A DNA stretch of 64,000 nt from Eremophila alpestris peregrina. Taxonomy: Eukaryota > Chordata > Aves > Passeriformes > Alaudidae. The stretch spans positions 11,901,995-11,965,994 of the forward strand of contig WMCF01000024.1 in NCBI GenBank assembly GCA_009792885.1. Reading direction: 5' to 3'. A model generated the notes under the pieces. The model had not been told where the DNA came from and did not search any database. It saw nothing but the letters and a program-made list of their open reading frames with translations. Position numbers and translations under genes: made by a program. Below, piece by piece: positions 1-11,678 of this stretch (within the stretch, counting starts at the first letter, position 1; each line of letters opens with the position of its first letter).

Positions 1-3000
1 AAGCTGGATGGTTTTTATGTTGCCTTAGCTAAATCCTCTCTAATCAATATATCCTGCAAATCACCTGACTAATTTTATCTGGGAGTCATTTGAGGAGGAT
101 AAGCTCCAAAGCCTGTGCTTTGAGATGAGCCATGCAGTGAGTAATATTTCAAACAAGCAAATGGATTAGAGCTTTTCACATACTTTGCTGCTTGTTTATT
201 TGAAGTGCTATTTGCTGCTGCAGGCTTTTTTCCAAACCTTGTTTTGTTCTTGCTTCTGAAGATCTGCCTGTGACATCATGACATCACCTGCTGGGTTTTG
301 CTGCGTGTTTAGAATGTTGTATTTTAAGTGCACGGGTCAGGTACGTGCCTCTCCCAGGCCCTGTGTGCTGGTAGAGCAGCACTGGACAGGGATTTTGCTC
401 TTTGGGACCCTGCAGCTTATGGAGAAGTATTTCAGCATCCTCGAGCCTTGCACGGATCCTGGCACTTCGTGGTTAGGTGGCTGATACTGCCACTCTGTAG
501 GCAAGTTAGAAATTGGCTTGTTGAGTTTGCCTGAGAGTGTTTTGCTCCTGTTCAATTTCCTAAAGCATTTAGAGGGGCAGGAGCTCATGTGACTCTTGAG
601 CTCTCTGGAGTTACTCAGGAGCTGTGAAATCCTCTGCATTCAATCAAGGTGATCACTTTTTAACAAACCTCTGAGCTACTTCTGCTTGAACAGGAAGTGG
701 TGACAACTGTGTGAAAATTAGCCTAAGTGCTGATGCCCCCAAATTTCTCTTGGCTTTACGTTGGCTGTAGGCTGTGAAGGCAGGAATTAACTCTGTGGCT
801 GTTCTTTCATTATGTGTGACAAAGAATTCAATTTATTGTTAAGCTGGTGTGGGAATTTCCTGAGGTTAGATGTAGGAAGTTGAGAGCAAAGCAATCTTGT
901 ACAACTCAATCAAGAATTCATTCAGACTCAGGAGCTGTGATCTTGCTGCATGTTACTGCTTGGCAGAGGCGAGCTTTAGATTAAGGAATATATAGAAGAA
1001 ACATTCTGTGTTAGAAGTGAAGTGCACAGGGAGTTTCTAGTCTTTGTCAGCATTCAATTGGTCACTGGAAATTTGAAAACCTGTGAAGAAATGCTTCTAT
1101 ATTCAGTGTACAAATAGTGTGGAACACGACATGAACCTTCAGGCTGGGTGAGAAGCACTGCCCTGCACTGTGTCCTGAGCTTCACTTCACACCTGTGGGT
1201 GAAGGTGTCCTCACCTGCTGGACATGGCTGGGAGACTCTTGCTAGGCTGGTTATTGTGGGCTGGTGGAATGAGTCTTCAGTTCCCTGTGAGCAGGTCCTG
1301 CCTTTGTGTGCACCTTAGGATAGATGCTAAAATAGATGGAAGTAACTGAAATTTAAATGAGAGAGTTGAGTGTAACCTCCTTTGGACTTCAGATCTGCTT
1401 AAAGCAAACAAAACAACCCTGCAGGGATTTTTTGGGGTTTTTTTTTTTTAATGTTTTGGTTTTTGTTTTTAATAGGGTCAAAATTAAATGGTGTTTTTGT
1501 TAGACTTGAACTGAAATTTGGTTTTATGCTTTTCAGACTGGTGATGGATCTAGAGATACTAGCTTTTCATCCCAAGACAGAAAGGGACATCTTTTTGACT
1601 GGAATAAATGTTCCAACAACTTAATGCTAACACCTGATCTTCTCTGTTAACTTTCAAATGGTGGGGCAAGAGGACAACAGGTTTTTCATAATTTTCTTTA
1701 TGTTTGTCCTAAGCTTAGCTGAAGGTGGTTATGCTAATGGGGCCCCCCTTGATATGCACCGGAAGTGAGTAAGATTTGATGCCAGGAGTGACTGAGGCTC
1801 TCCTGGTTGTGAAACAGGCACAGAGCAAAGATGAGCTGAGACTTGGGAGAACAGCAGAGGCAATGCTAATGGCTTGTTAGGCCATTCACAAGTTAAACCA
1901 TTTCCCCCTTGAGTGAGTATTTGAAATTCTGACCCTGAGGATGCTCTTTTGGAAGGTTGTGCCATGCTGCTTCCTGGGGATGTCAGTGGGGCAAGGACAC
2001 TGGCACCTCGCAGGGCTGGGGCCCCAGGCTGCAGTGGGATGTGACAAGTTGCAGGAGTTAGACACAGTTAGTTTAAGGGGAAAATCTATGATCTTCACAA
2101 AGATAATGTACTTAGCTGGTTAATAAGGGGCCTGCTGGTCTGCAGATGCCGAGTCATTTACTAATTGCCTGGCTTGCATCATTGCATTAAATTTCAGATC
2201 TGATCTCTAGTCCTTTGCTATGCCACAGAGTGAAGGGAAATCATGTGCTGCCTCCCATTGCTGGCGTGCACTGACCTTTGGAACCCAGGCTCTGGCTGGG
2301 ACACAGCCCTTGGGAGCCCAGGAGAATCTCATCCTCCAGCTCCTGGGCCAGCCCAGCCTCCTGCCTTGGATCAGCCCCCATGTATCCACATGCCCTGCTG
2401 ACCTTGGCTGGAAATGCATCTCATCCTCTCTGCGCTGGCATCTTTAAATTAGCGATGTGAGAGATTTTGGGGGCCTGTGGGTGTGTTTGCAGTACAATGG
2501 ACAGTGAAGCAAAAGCTGCAAAAAATTAAATGTTCATATCCTTTGAAGTCAGGCTAGGGTGCCGCGATTCTGTTTTGATTCATGCCTGCTGGCAAGAATA
2601 AAGCAGGTTGTCAGTAAAGAAAGCCTTTCTTCAAATCTATTTATTACAGCTAAAATATGCAGCCCACTGGTTGGGTGCTGTATTGGTGCTGGCACCTGGT
2701 GCAGGATTAGCAGTGCCTGAGAGCTGCTGGGAGCCAAGGCACAGGGGCTGCAGTGAGGCTGCTCTGTGCTTCTGGAGCAGTGTGCCCTTCTTCTGCCTGG
2801 GCTGCAGGGACAGGGGGGCACAGCAGTGGCACTGCAGCAGCACTGCAGCAGCCCCAGTAATGCTGGCATTCCCTAAAATCACTCTGAGTAGATTTACTGG
2901 CAGAAGCAGATATTTTTACAGTAGGATGGGCAATATTTATTTTGCTTAAATTGGTTTGTTCCTTGTTTAAACTGGAGTTCCACACTTTATTGTTATACTT

Positions 3001-6000
3001 CCTAATGCAGTTTCCATTTTGAGCATTGCTGCCAACAAGTTTTTCATCCTTGAGAAATTTCTGGGAAAGCTTCCTCAAATCACATGGACCACTCTTCTGC
3101 AACATCTGTTGCTTTTTAGGACCCTTACTGACTTTTGTCCAATAAACTCTTCCTAGCAGAAGTTTATCTTTGTACCTCGTAACAGAAGTCAGAGTGCACA
3201 AGCCAACACCTCCCCTTGCTCCAAAACCCCAAAAGGTTTCTGTAGCCAGGCAGAGGCACCAGGGGAGCACACGAAGCTTCTGCCTTTGGTTTGTGGTGAA
3301 TAATTCTCCCTCTGCTAGGGCTGCTTGCGTGGTACTGAGCTGAGCATCCCTCTGGTGCACACACAGAACTTCCCTTCTCACCTTCTCTGGCTCACAGGCT
3401 CTGTGTCTTCCAGAGAGATCGCAGTGTAAACATTCCCTACCAGAGTGCGTGGATGCAGGGATGTGACAGCCGAGTGGTTAATTATAAATGAAAGAAAAAC
3501 CCCTTTAAGCTGTGCCAGTCCGTTCAAGTGATCCAGATTTGTCTGATAGCCTGTGTGATCATGCTTCAGTTAACTCTGTCACAGTGCATTTTCTGTGGTT
3601 TGCAATCTCACCAATGTTCAACTCATGTTCGTTGTTTTTGACATTGAATTTTGTCATAAGCCTTTGAAGTGGTCAGAAATGATAAGCTAAAAACCCCCCA
3701 AACCTATTTTGTTCTGTCTTTCTGCTAGATCTTTGAAATCTTCAGTATAGTATTGATAGAGATTTTCTTTGGAGTACAGAAAGGGTTTCCACAGGTCATC
3801 CTATCACTAAATAACATGTAATTGGAACAGGCAATGATATACTCTAATTAGATACCAGTGCTATAAAATCGTTGGAAAAGCAACAGATATGGAGGGAATG
3901 GGTGCTATTTTTAGATTAGGACTCTAGACAAGAGAACAACATTCTAAAACAGATTTTGATTGATTTGTAGACCCATGAGAGGATCCACAGACCAGGGAGC
4001 ATAGGACTGACTGCCTAGAGGCAGACTTTGTAGCAGGTGCCCATATCCCTGTGGTTCTGAAATGCAGCCAGAACATTTACAGGATGTGCAGGGCTGAATG
4101 AAACCTGCTGGGTTTTGCTTGCCTGAGACCATCCCTGGTGTGCTTCCACAGCTGTCTGCAGGCTCTGGTCTCTGGAGGTGACAGCAGAGGCAGAGGTGCT
4201 GTTGGTGCTCCAGCTCCAGAAATCACCCTGGCAGGGAACATTTCCATGCCTGGGATTAACTCCAGAGGAAACTGCTGCAGAGAACATGACAAAGAACAGA
4301 GCAGTGTGAAGGTTTCACCCTGGGGAGGGCTGGGTATTCCCATCCCCTTTGGTGCATTTGGTTCTCCATGGTACAATAGTGGTGTGGAATACTGAGCCCT
4401 GGGCCCTGGGTGTCTGTGGTGCAGTGTCCAGGGGTTCTGCCCCATCTGGGAGGGGAGAGGAGAGCTCCTGGACCCATGGCATTGAGCACATTGTGGGAGA
4501 GAGCTGCTGCACCTCTGGTGCTGATGGCAGTGCAGGATCCACTGCTTTTTTCCTGCTTCAGGCAGTCCTTGCCTGCCAGGGGAGTTGCTGGGCTAATGTG
4601 GGCTGCAGCTGTGTGATCAGGTCTGCAAAACCTCCTTGCCCTCAGTGGTTCTGGCTGTGTCTCCTGTTAGTCTTGACATGTGCAAGCTTCTTCTCAGATA
4701 GAGATTTGTCACTATCACTGCCTTTAACAGCTTACTGGAAAAAATATAAAGATTATTTTTTTAAAAATATATTTTAATTTGTTAATCTTTTATTATGTGG
4801 GAGCTAGAAGTCTCCAAGGATATAATTGGAGAAAATAGTAATTGCAGGGCCTGCTCATGCTAGTATCTTCTTCCCATAGGTACAATATGTTATGGCAATG
4901 TGTCTAAGGCATTATTTTAATTGGTCTGATGCAGACCTTCCCAAGATGAATGATTTATCATTATTTTATTACTTCGTTTCTACTTCATTACTTCATTTGC
5001 TACCTGCCATAAAAGAGGAGACAGGGAGGCCAGTGTCTGTGTGGAGGGTGCAGAGGACCAGTGCCTTTTGTAAATCATACGTTTTTATGTCTGTGATCTG
5101 AGCTTTGAAGGAAATTGCTGCTCAGCTTCTGATGAAACAGAACATAGTGTGATAGAGAAGCAGGAAAGTCCATCCTGAAAATAATGGGGACAAAAGTTGT
5201 GTAACATCAGTGACTGTAACTTATGGGAGCGTAGGAGAGAAAAAATAAAACCGGTACCTTGTTCCTCCACTTCTTCACTTTGTGTAAACTCATGCCCTAG
5301 GCAATAACAAATAATAAAAATAACAGTGAAGCAAGAAATGCTGTACAACAAGCCACATCTTTAGTTTTTTCCTTTTCCCTGTCTTGCTAAGAGATTACAG
5401 GCAAAACACTGCTTTTTCTTTCCAGTGTCACTAAAAGCTTTTAAGATTCCCTGCAGTTCATTTGGCCCTGCTTTCTGCATCACAGAGCTTGAACAATTTG
5501 TGAGAGCAGTTCCTAAGTAGAATGAGGATTTTATTATTGGGCAGAGAAGGTCTTTGAAAGCAGAGCAGAAGGCAGAACATGGTGTAGATCTACTGCCTGT
5601 AGTGTTTGTCTTCCTGCTCTACACAGACCAGATTAGGCTGCCTCCTTTCTCCTGCCATTCAGAGTCACATCTGGCACCCACAAGGGCTACAGTTTTTCAT
5701 CTGTTAGGTGTATGGACTCTGGAAGCAACAAGAATTAGTTGGACCCTCTTCTGCCTGGTGCCAGCAGTGCTGGTGATGTTCCAGTTGGAAAGGCTCCTGG
5801 ACCAGCGGGGTCAGTCTTTCCTTCTTGTGTTCTTTCTTCCAATTCTTTTTCTGCTGTTCTTTTTTCCTTTTGATGAAACTGTCAAAATTTGTGATGTGCT
5901 GATTCTCTTCAAGTTTGCTGTACAAGTTTAGTTTGCAAATCGAAACATGAATCCATTCCCTGCCATTCTTTGGTACCATTTGTGTACAAGCATCTGCAGA

Positions 6001-8277
6001 AGTGCCTTGACTTCCACTGCAGGAATTTCTCTGTGAGTTCACAGTGTGTCAGGAGTGACCTTCTGTGCTGTTGTTCATCTCATTCACTGGGGTAGCACTG
6101 TGATCATTCCCTGGTCAGCCACAGAGAGATTTGGTTGTAGCAATACTTGGGATTTATTCTATTTTGTGTGGCAAACTACATCCAGAATGGACCCAGGGTG
6201 ATGGCTGAGGACTGGCAGAGAGGGTTCACACTTATGTGGTGAAGAGGAGGATTCTTTTTGTATGATTTTGTGAGCTGCTAAGCAGTCCCATTTTGGGGAG
6301 TTGAAGAGTGGCTTAATTTCAACTCAGACATCACAGGTGAAACCTCAGACAGAAGAGCTAAAGTGGGACTTCACAGAAGGGAAGAAACTTTTATTGGCAA
6401 ATCCAAAGGGGTTAAATAATGCATACAAACCTTAGGGTCTGATTCATCCACCCAGAAGATGGGGAGGAGCAGCTTGTGTCCAGCTGCAGGAGCTCAGGCT
6501 GGACAGACAGAGCAGACATGGTGTGCACAGTCCTGCAGCCAGTTCCTCTCTGCTGGTTTTACAGACTGGTGGCTGCTCCCCAGCTGTGGCTCTGCATCTG
6601 CTTCTCATGCCTGGTCTGTGGCACTGGCCATGCCTGGGCTCCTTTTCATGAGGCGTTCTTTGAAGCTGCACCTCCCTCTTGACACTCTGCTTGGCTCACC
6701 TGCCGTGGGTCCAGCCTTTGGAGCTGTTCAGCCCAACAGCCAGCTCATTTTCTGGTGGATCCCTGTGCCCTGTGCTTGGGCCTTTCTGCACGGGCTGTGT
6801 TTGGCCACAGGTGCTGCCTGGTGCCAGCCCCTGTTTTCCCAGGGAGGTGGCTCAGCAAGTCCCAGACTCTGCTTGGAATCCCTGTGCTGTGAGAGCCAGG
6901 GAAACACAGGGGCTTTGCTGAGTGTCCCCCATGGCCAGGTGAGGCACCTGGGACATTTTAGGGTTATCCCCTCCTTGTCAAGGAGAGTGATTTGTAGGTA
7001 CATGTATGCAGTGATGCTTTAGCATTGCCTGCACATAGAAGGTGGTTTTTTTGCCCAGGTTCTGTGGCCTCCTGTAGACCACATGACATTTCAGTGGCTC
7101 TTCAGGAACTTGAAATGCTGCATATTTTCCTAAAAATATGATCCTCTGATTCCTGATGCTCTCATGGGAGCAGGATCATAGTGGCATTCCAGAAGCTCTC
7201 ATTGTATTTTTACAGATATTTTCTATCTCCTGCTGAAGTTGTAATAGTGCAATTTCTTTTTCCTGAGAGCACTTTTGGCACTGTTTGCTGAAGGTGAACT
7301 TGCAAATCAGTAATGTCTTGGAAAAAAAATTTGTCGTTTACTGTATAGCAAATGCCTTTTTCAAAAGCATCTTCAGGTTTAACATGGGGATGACATTGCA
7401 TGACTAAAGCCTTAGCTAGCTGACCTTTAGCATTCCTCTAAAAATAGATCCCTTTCAATGCTGGCTCTCTTTCAGGGGCAGTTGGGGTTGTGCAACGGGT
7501 CTTCATTACCTCTGGCACTTTCTCAGTGAAGCATGTGCAAACCAGGCAGGTTTCACTGTTTTCTCTGGTAATAGCCTGCATTTCTCACTGGAAAGGCTTC
7601 TGTTACCTTGTACTTTCAAATGTCCTTACATGAAAGAAGTATTGAACACAAAGATCAGTGCCTGTGCAGCTTAAAGATGCACACACATTTTTTTAAACAC
7701 CAGTTAAGCTAAGTTTGAACTTTGTGGTTTGTTTCAGCTTAATATTAATAAGAGCAGTTCAGAACTAATATTTTACAACCATCAGTGCTTATGGACTGCT
7801 ATGACAGGATTGAGAGCCCTCAGGTTAGCATGGATAATTTAATTAACTGACTGAAGTGTGAGTTCACTTTGATGGAACTTCAGCTGGGGCTTCTTTCCTG
7901 TTCTTTACGTTTTACCTAATGGCTCTTAAAAGAAACCAATAAATGTATGAGACTTGGGTTTGTATCTAATGATAAAATGTATCTTGTTCTTTTTATGGCC
8001 ATCTTTGGTGGGGGGCGGGGGAAGGGAAGAAAAAAGAATCCTGACAGAACAAGCAGGAGTGATACACTTGGAAAAGAAAATAAACTTTCTGCTTTTAACT
8101 GTTTTGTAAACAGTGCACCAACAATGATGAGAGAGTTTGGAAGTGGGAGTTGTGACTGATGTTTCAATATAAGTGGAAAAATCATTCCAAACAATGTAAT
8201 CCCTTTTAATTCTTATTGGAAACGACATTCTCCTCTTCTGCCTTCCTCTTGTCAGATTTCAAGGCTGGAATTACTTT
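1..8277. other. Non-coding sequence, presumed FGF13 intron or 5' region
   Basis: No exon, RNA gene or recognisable transposon was seen here. Open frames are present but short or low-complexity. The longest is a minus-strand frame at 2707-3381, discussed in the findings. A G-rich run at 8007-8026 (runs of 2, 6, 5 and 3 G) could form at most a weak quadruplex. The region alternates AT-rich stretches (for example 3480-3960) with GC-richer stretches (4080-4620, 6440-6960), as is ordinary for bird introns. Assignment to FGF13 is inferred only from the exon at 37956. Confidence 0.6.
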
Positions 8278-8350
8278 AGGACTTTCGGGCGTTAGCCTAG
8301 ATGATCTCTAAAGGTCCCTTCCAACCCAGACCATTCAGTGGTTTTATGAC
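8278..8350 (+). repeat. CR1 LINE 3'-end fragment, sense
   Basis: The stretch containing GATGATCTCTAAAGGTCCCT, then TTCCAACCCAGACCATTC and a degenerate tail ending GGTTTTATGAC, matches the conserved 3' end of avian CR1 retrotransposons. That end normally finishes in short ATTCTATG-type repeats. The copy is on the plus strand and is 5'-truncated to under 100 bp, as most CR1 insertions are. Degeneration of the terminal repeat indicates an old copy. The left boundary is approximate. No reverse-transcriptase coding sequence remains. Confidence 0.85.
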
Positions 8351-9766
8351 TGTCCTGTATGACATATGCATATCTTATGATACTTTCAGATATTGCAATA
8401 AATGCATTTGCTTTAAAGATTCATTGTGGGTCTCAGCACTGTACTAGCTGTGGCAATTTATACTTTGTATTATTCCAGTTAATGCATGGAGTGTTAAAAA
8501 AAAGAAGTCTAGATTAGGCAATAAAAAATGAAAACAAAAAGATATTTTTAGGAAAACATACTTTAGTCTCACAGCAGGATTGTCTATGTTTATCAGTCTT
8601 CTTGGGGAATTTTGGAAAGTGCTGTTCAAGTGCAATTTAGAGTCCATGGCTGCTGTTCACATTCTGTCTCAGCAGCTGGAGTTACTGAAATTGCAATTTC
8701 CATATTGTGTCTATTCAGAACCAATTAATAGTGTTTTGTTTCACAGCAGAACAGGAGTAATTTTCTGCTTCCTAATGGTGCGTGCAGGAGTGGGCAGGTC
8801 TGGAAGGGGCTGCGTAAGGCTGAGGCATCCCCCAGGGTTTGGTGCAGGAGCTCTGTTGGTTTCTCAGGCTGAGGGAGCAGAGCTGGGCTGCTCAACCCCA
8901 TAGAGCCCTGCTGGACTGGAGCAGCCCAACTGAGCCAGCCCCTGCCATGCAACTCTGGGACCATGCTTGCTGTGGTGGCCCCTGCACATCACAGAGGGTG
9001 ATTATGTGTCTGGCAGGTCTGGTTTTTATCTCAACTATGAGCCATGTAGCTTCATTCATTGTTTTGTTTGTGTCTTACCACTGCACTGCTCTTAAAGCTG
9101 TGGTGAAAATTTTCTCTTCCTTTACAGATCTTTCATTGCCATTTCGGTTTTCTGGCCTTTGTTTGCACAGGGGAGGTCCATGAAAGTCACTGGCAGTGCC
9201 ATTTATATCCCCAGTTCAGAAATGACAGTAGAGGTACACCCTGTGCCTTCATCACAGCATAGGTCAGAGAGGAGAATTTTGCCATTATATCTTTCACTCT
9301 TTAATTACGATAGCACCTATTTATTGCAAAATTTTTTTACCCTTTGTTGTTGCATTTGGCCCAATTCAGTTGCTTTTTGTGCAGACTTATTGATTACGTT
9401 AGAATACTGCCGGCCTAACTGCAGGATCTAATTACAAGTAACAGAGCAAATTAATGAGAAAGTGATGATAACCCTTCTGCTAATGATATTCTCTGATGAT
9501 TTCTGTATTCTGTATTCTCTCTGTATTTCTGAGCAGGACACCCTGAAACATCCTTCCACTAGGAGCAGTGCAATCAAACCTCGTTCTTGAATGTGATACA
9601 GTGATGCATGAAAATGAGATGAGGAAAAAACAAGCAAAATCAAAGTGATAAATCACAGTGAAAAAGACCTCCTGGTGTTAGGACAGAAAATTAACCCTTT
9701 TTCTAATATTTGTTTTCAAGTTATTATTTCAGTCTCATTTTAGAGGTGATTCAACTTTGCTATTGA
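8351..9766. other. Unique non-coding sequence
   Basis: Intron-like sequence with no recognised gene, RNA or repeat. It is mostly AT-rich, with a GC-richer patch around 8780-9000. Confidence 0.6.
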
Positions 9767-9925
9767 TACCTTTTGGAATATGATATTCTCTGTATAGTAA
9801 TAAATTCCTCTTATGTCAGAAGTAAGCCTAAAATAATTAAGGTGGTACCTTTTGGAATATGATTATTCTCTGTATAGTAATAAATTCCTCTTATGTCAGA
9901 AGTAAGCCTAAAATAATTAAGGTGG
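9767..9925. repeat. Two-copy tandem duplication, 79/80-bp unit
   Basis: The block beginning TACCTTTTGGAATATGAT and ending AATAATTAAGGTGG occurs twice head to tail, at 9767-9845 and 9846-9925. The copies are identical by eye except for one extra T in the second (GATATTCTC versus GATTATTCTC). The near identity indicates a recent duplication, by slippage or unequal exchange. No coding frame or known repeat family is involved. Confidence 0.97.
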
Positions 9926-10825
9926 TAGTATGTATCACAGCCAGGGGGTGACCTTCCTGAGTGACCAGCATCTAATGCCGTCTGCTTTTCGTAATGTGCA
10001 AATCAGTGAGGCAAAGAAAGAAGCAGATGTCGCTAGAATGACTGTAATAACAAATTCATGCAATTATGCCATGCTGTGTTCACATTTTGCTTCTTCCAGA
10101 ATCAGGTCAATTTTGCATACAAGTTTTTATTTTGCCAAAACTTGTTGTGCATGTTCTAGCTGCCTTCTTTTTTGGAAATACCACTTTAAGACCTGAAACC
10201 AAATTAAACATGCAAAAAGAGAAACATTTATAAAGAACTTTTTTAATTAGCCAAGAGAAACTTTGCAGCATGTTGGTTAGCCAGAGGTACTCTCCATTCA
10301 GAATGCCTTTTGTTTTACAAAACTGACTTATGGTTTGACATCTTTAAGGTAAACAGATTGAAGTATTTCCCTCAAGGTGAAACAGAGCCAAGGGCTGCAG
10401 CACATAGCAGAGCAGTGCTTCTCCCTGCCAGGCATCTCCTATCCATCCCTCTGGATGTTAAGTTTTACTTGTGTACAATTTCCATGAGCTGCAGCTCTGG
10501 GATTTGTTATGTCCTCCAGGTAAGGGAACAGGGAACAATCTGTGCCCTGTGCAAAGCCATTGTGCTCGTTATTCTCTTGTCATCCCCTTGTCCCACACAG
10601 GAGCTGCACTCAGCTCGGGTGAGTTAGCAGCTCCAGGCTGGTTGGCTTTTATGCTTTAGGTGCTTCAGATTTATGATGAAGAAAATGTTTTGTGCTTGTT
10701 GGATGATTTCTTCCCATTATAAAGAGAGCATTAAAAGAGAATTTCAAAGCCTGCGTAAGCAGCAAATGACAGCTACATCCGTGTGTGTGTGCTTGTGCCT
10801 CATCTGAGCCAGGCTCTGTTAGGCT
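9926..10825. other. Unique non-coding sequence
   Basis: No exon or recognised repeat seen. A short (GT) run lies at about 10782-10793. Confidence 0.6.
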
Positions 10826-10915
10826 AGAAGCAGTGAAAGGATCCAGAAAGAGCTTTTCTGAAATACTGCAAGAAGCAGTGGAAGGATCCAGAAAGAGCTT
10901 TTCTGAAATACTGCT
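10826..10915. repeat. Two-copy tandem duplication, 45-bp unit
   Basis: A 45-bp unit starting AGAAGCAGTG and containing AAGGATCCAGAAAGAGC is present at 10826-10870 and again at 10871-10915. There are two differences: A/G at unit position 11 and A/T at the last base. The unit length is a multiple of three and both copies stay open in one plus frame, but nothing else suggests coding. This looks like a recent local duplication. Confidence 0.97.
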
Positions 10916-11641
10916 GGTTTCCTTGGCTAATCTCAGTTTACTGACGCTCCTCTCGATGACTGAGTGATTGCTTTCTTCCTTCCAAGTCTCAAAATAGCCT
11001 CTGCTATTGCTAGAAGAGGTTTAATAAAAAGAGATAATATATGGTGTTGGTTAGCTTGAAATGTGGATAGCTGCTGGCTGGTAAAACTGCTTTGTCAGGG
11101 GGAATATCAAAGTGGAGCAGAATCGATCACCAGGAAGAGCCTGCCGTGGCTGGTGGGTGATGAGGAGGTTCCTGCCGAGCCCCGAGGAGGAGGAGGAGGC
11201 TGCACTGCCCGGGTGGCTCTGCCCAGGGTGCTGCTGGTGGCACTGGGGCCTGACAGCGCTCAGGACACCCAGCTGCCACCCACAGCCATGGCAGTGAGGG
11301 GTTTTCAGGGTGGATATATTTGCCTACGTACCCTGCAGTAGAGTGTAATTGTTAGAAGGCAGAATGATGTGAGAAGTGCAGAAGGACAGCTGAAATACCA
11401 ATAAATCTTGATTACACCTTGCCCTCTTCTTCAGCAGACGCTTATCTCAGTTATTTCTTAAATAAGGTGTTAGTGTACGTAGCTATTTAGGAATGTGTTT
11501 GTGGAATGGAAGAGGGTGGGAATTGTGAAGTATGTTCTGTCTTTCAGCCTCTGAAACACAGATCTGGTATTGATTGTAGCCCTAGTGCAAATCCTTCATT
11601 ACAAGTTTGTGTTTAGAAGGCTAGATAAAAAATAGATGCAC

Positions 11642-11678
11642 TATATATATTTTTTTTGTGTGTGTGTGTGTGTATATT
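11642..11678. repeat. Compound (TA)n-T7-(TG)8 microsatellite
   Basis: A run of TA dinucleotides is followed by seven T, then (TG)8 at 11657-11672, then TATAT. This is a simple-sequence repeat, likely length-polymorphic. Confidence 0.95.

Noticed and set aside
6459..7022. 187-codon plus open frame
   Set aside because: It lies in a GC-richer patch, is rich in Ser, Cys, Trp, Leu and Ala without domain structure, and has overlapping open frames on both strands. Chance is the best explanation.
8007..8026. G-runs considered as a G-quadruplex
   Set aside because: Only three runs reach three or more G with usable loops, so only a weak two-tier structure is possible.
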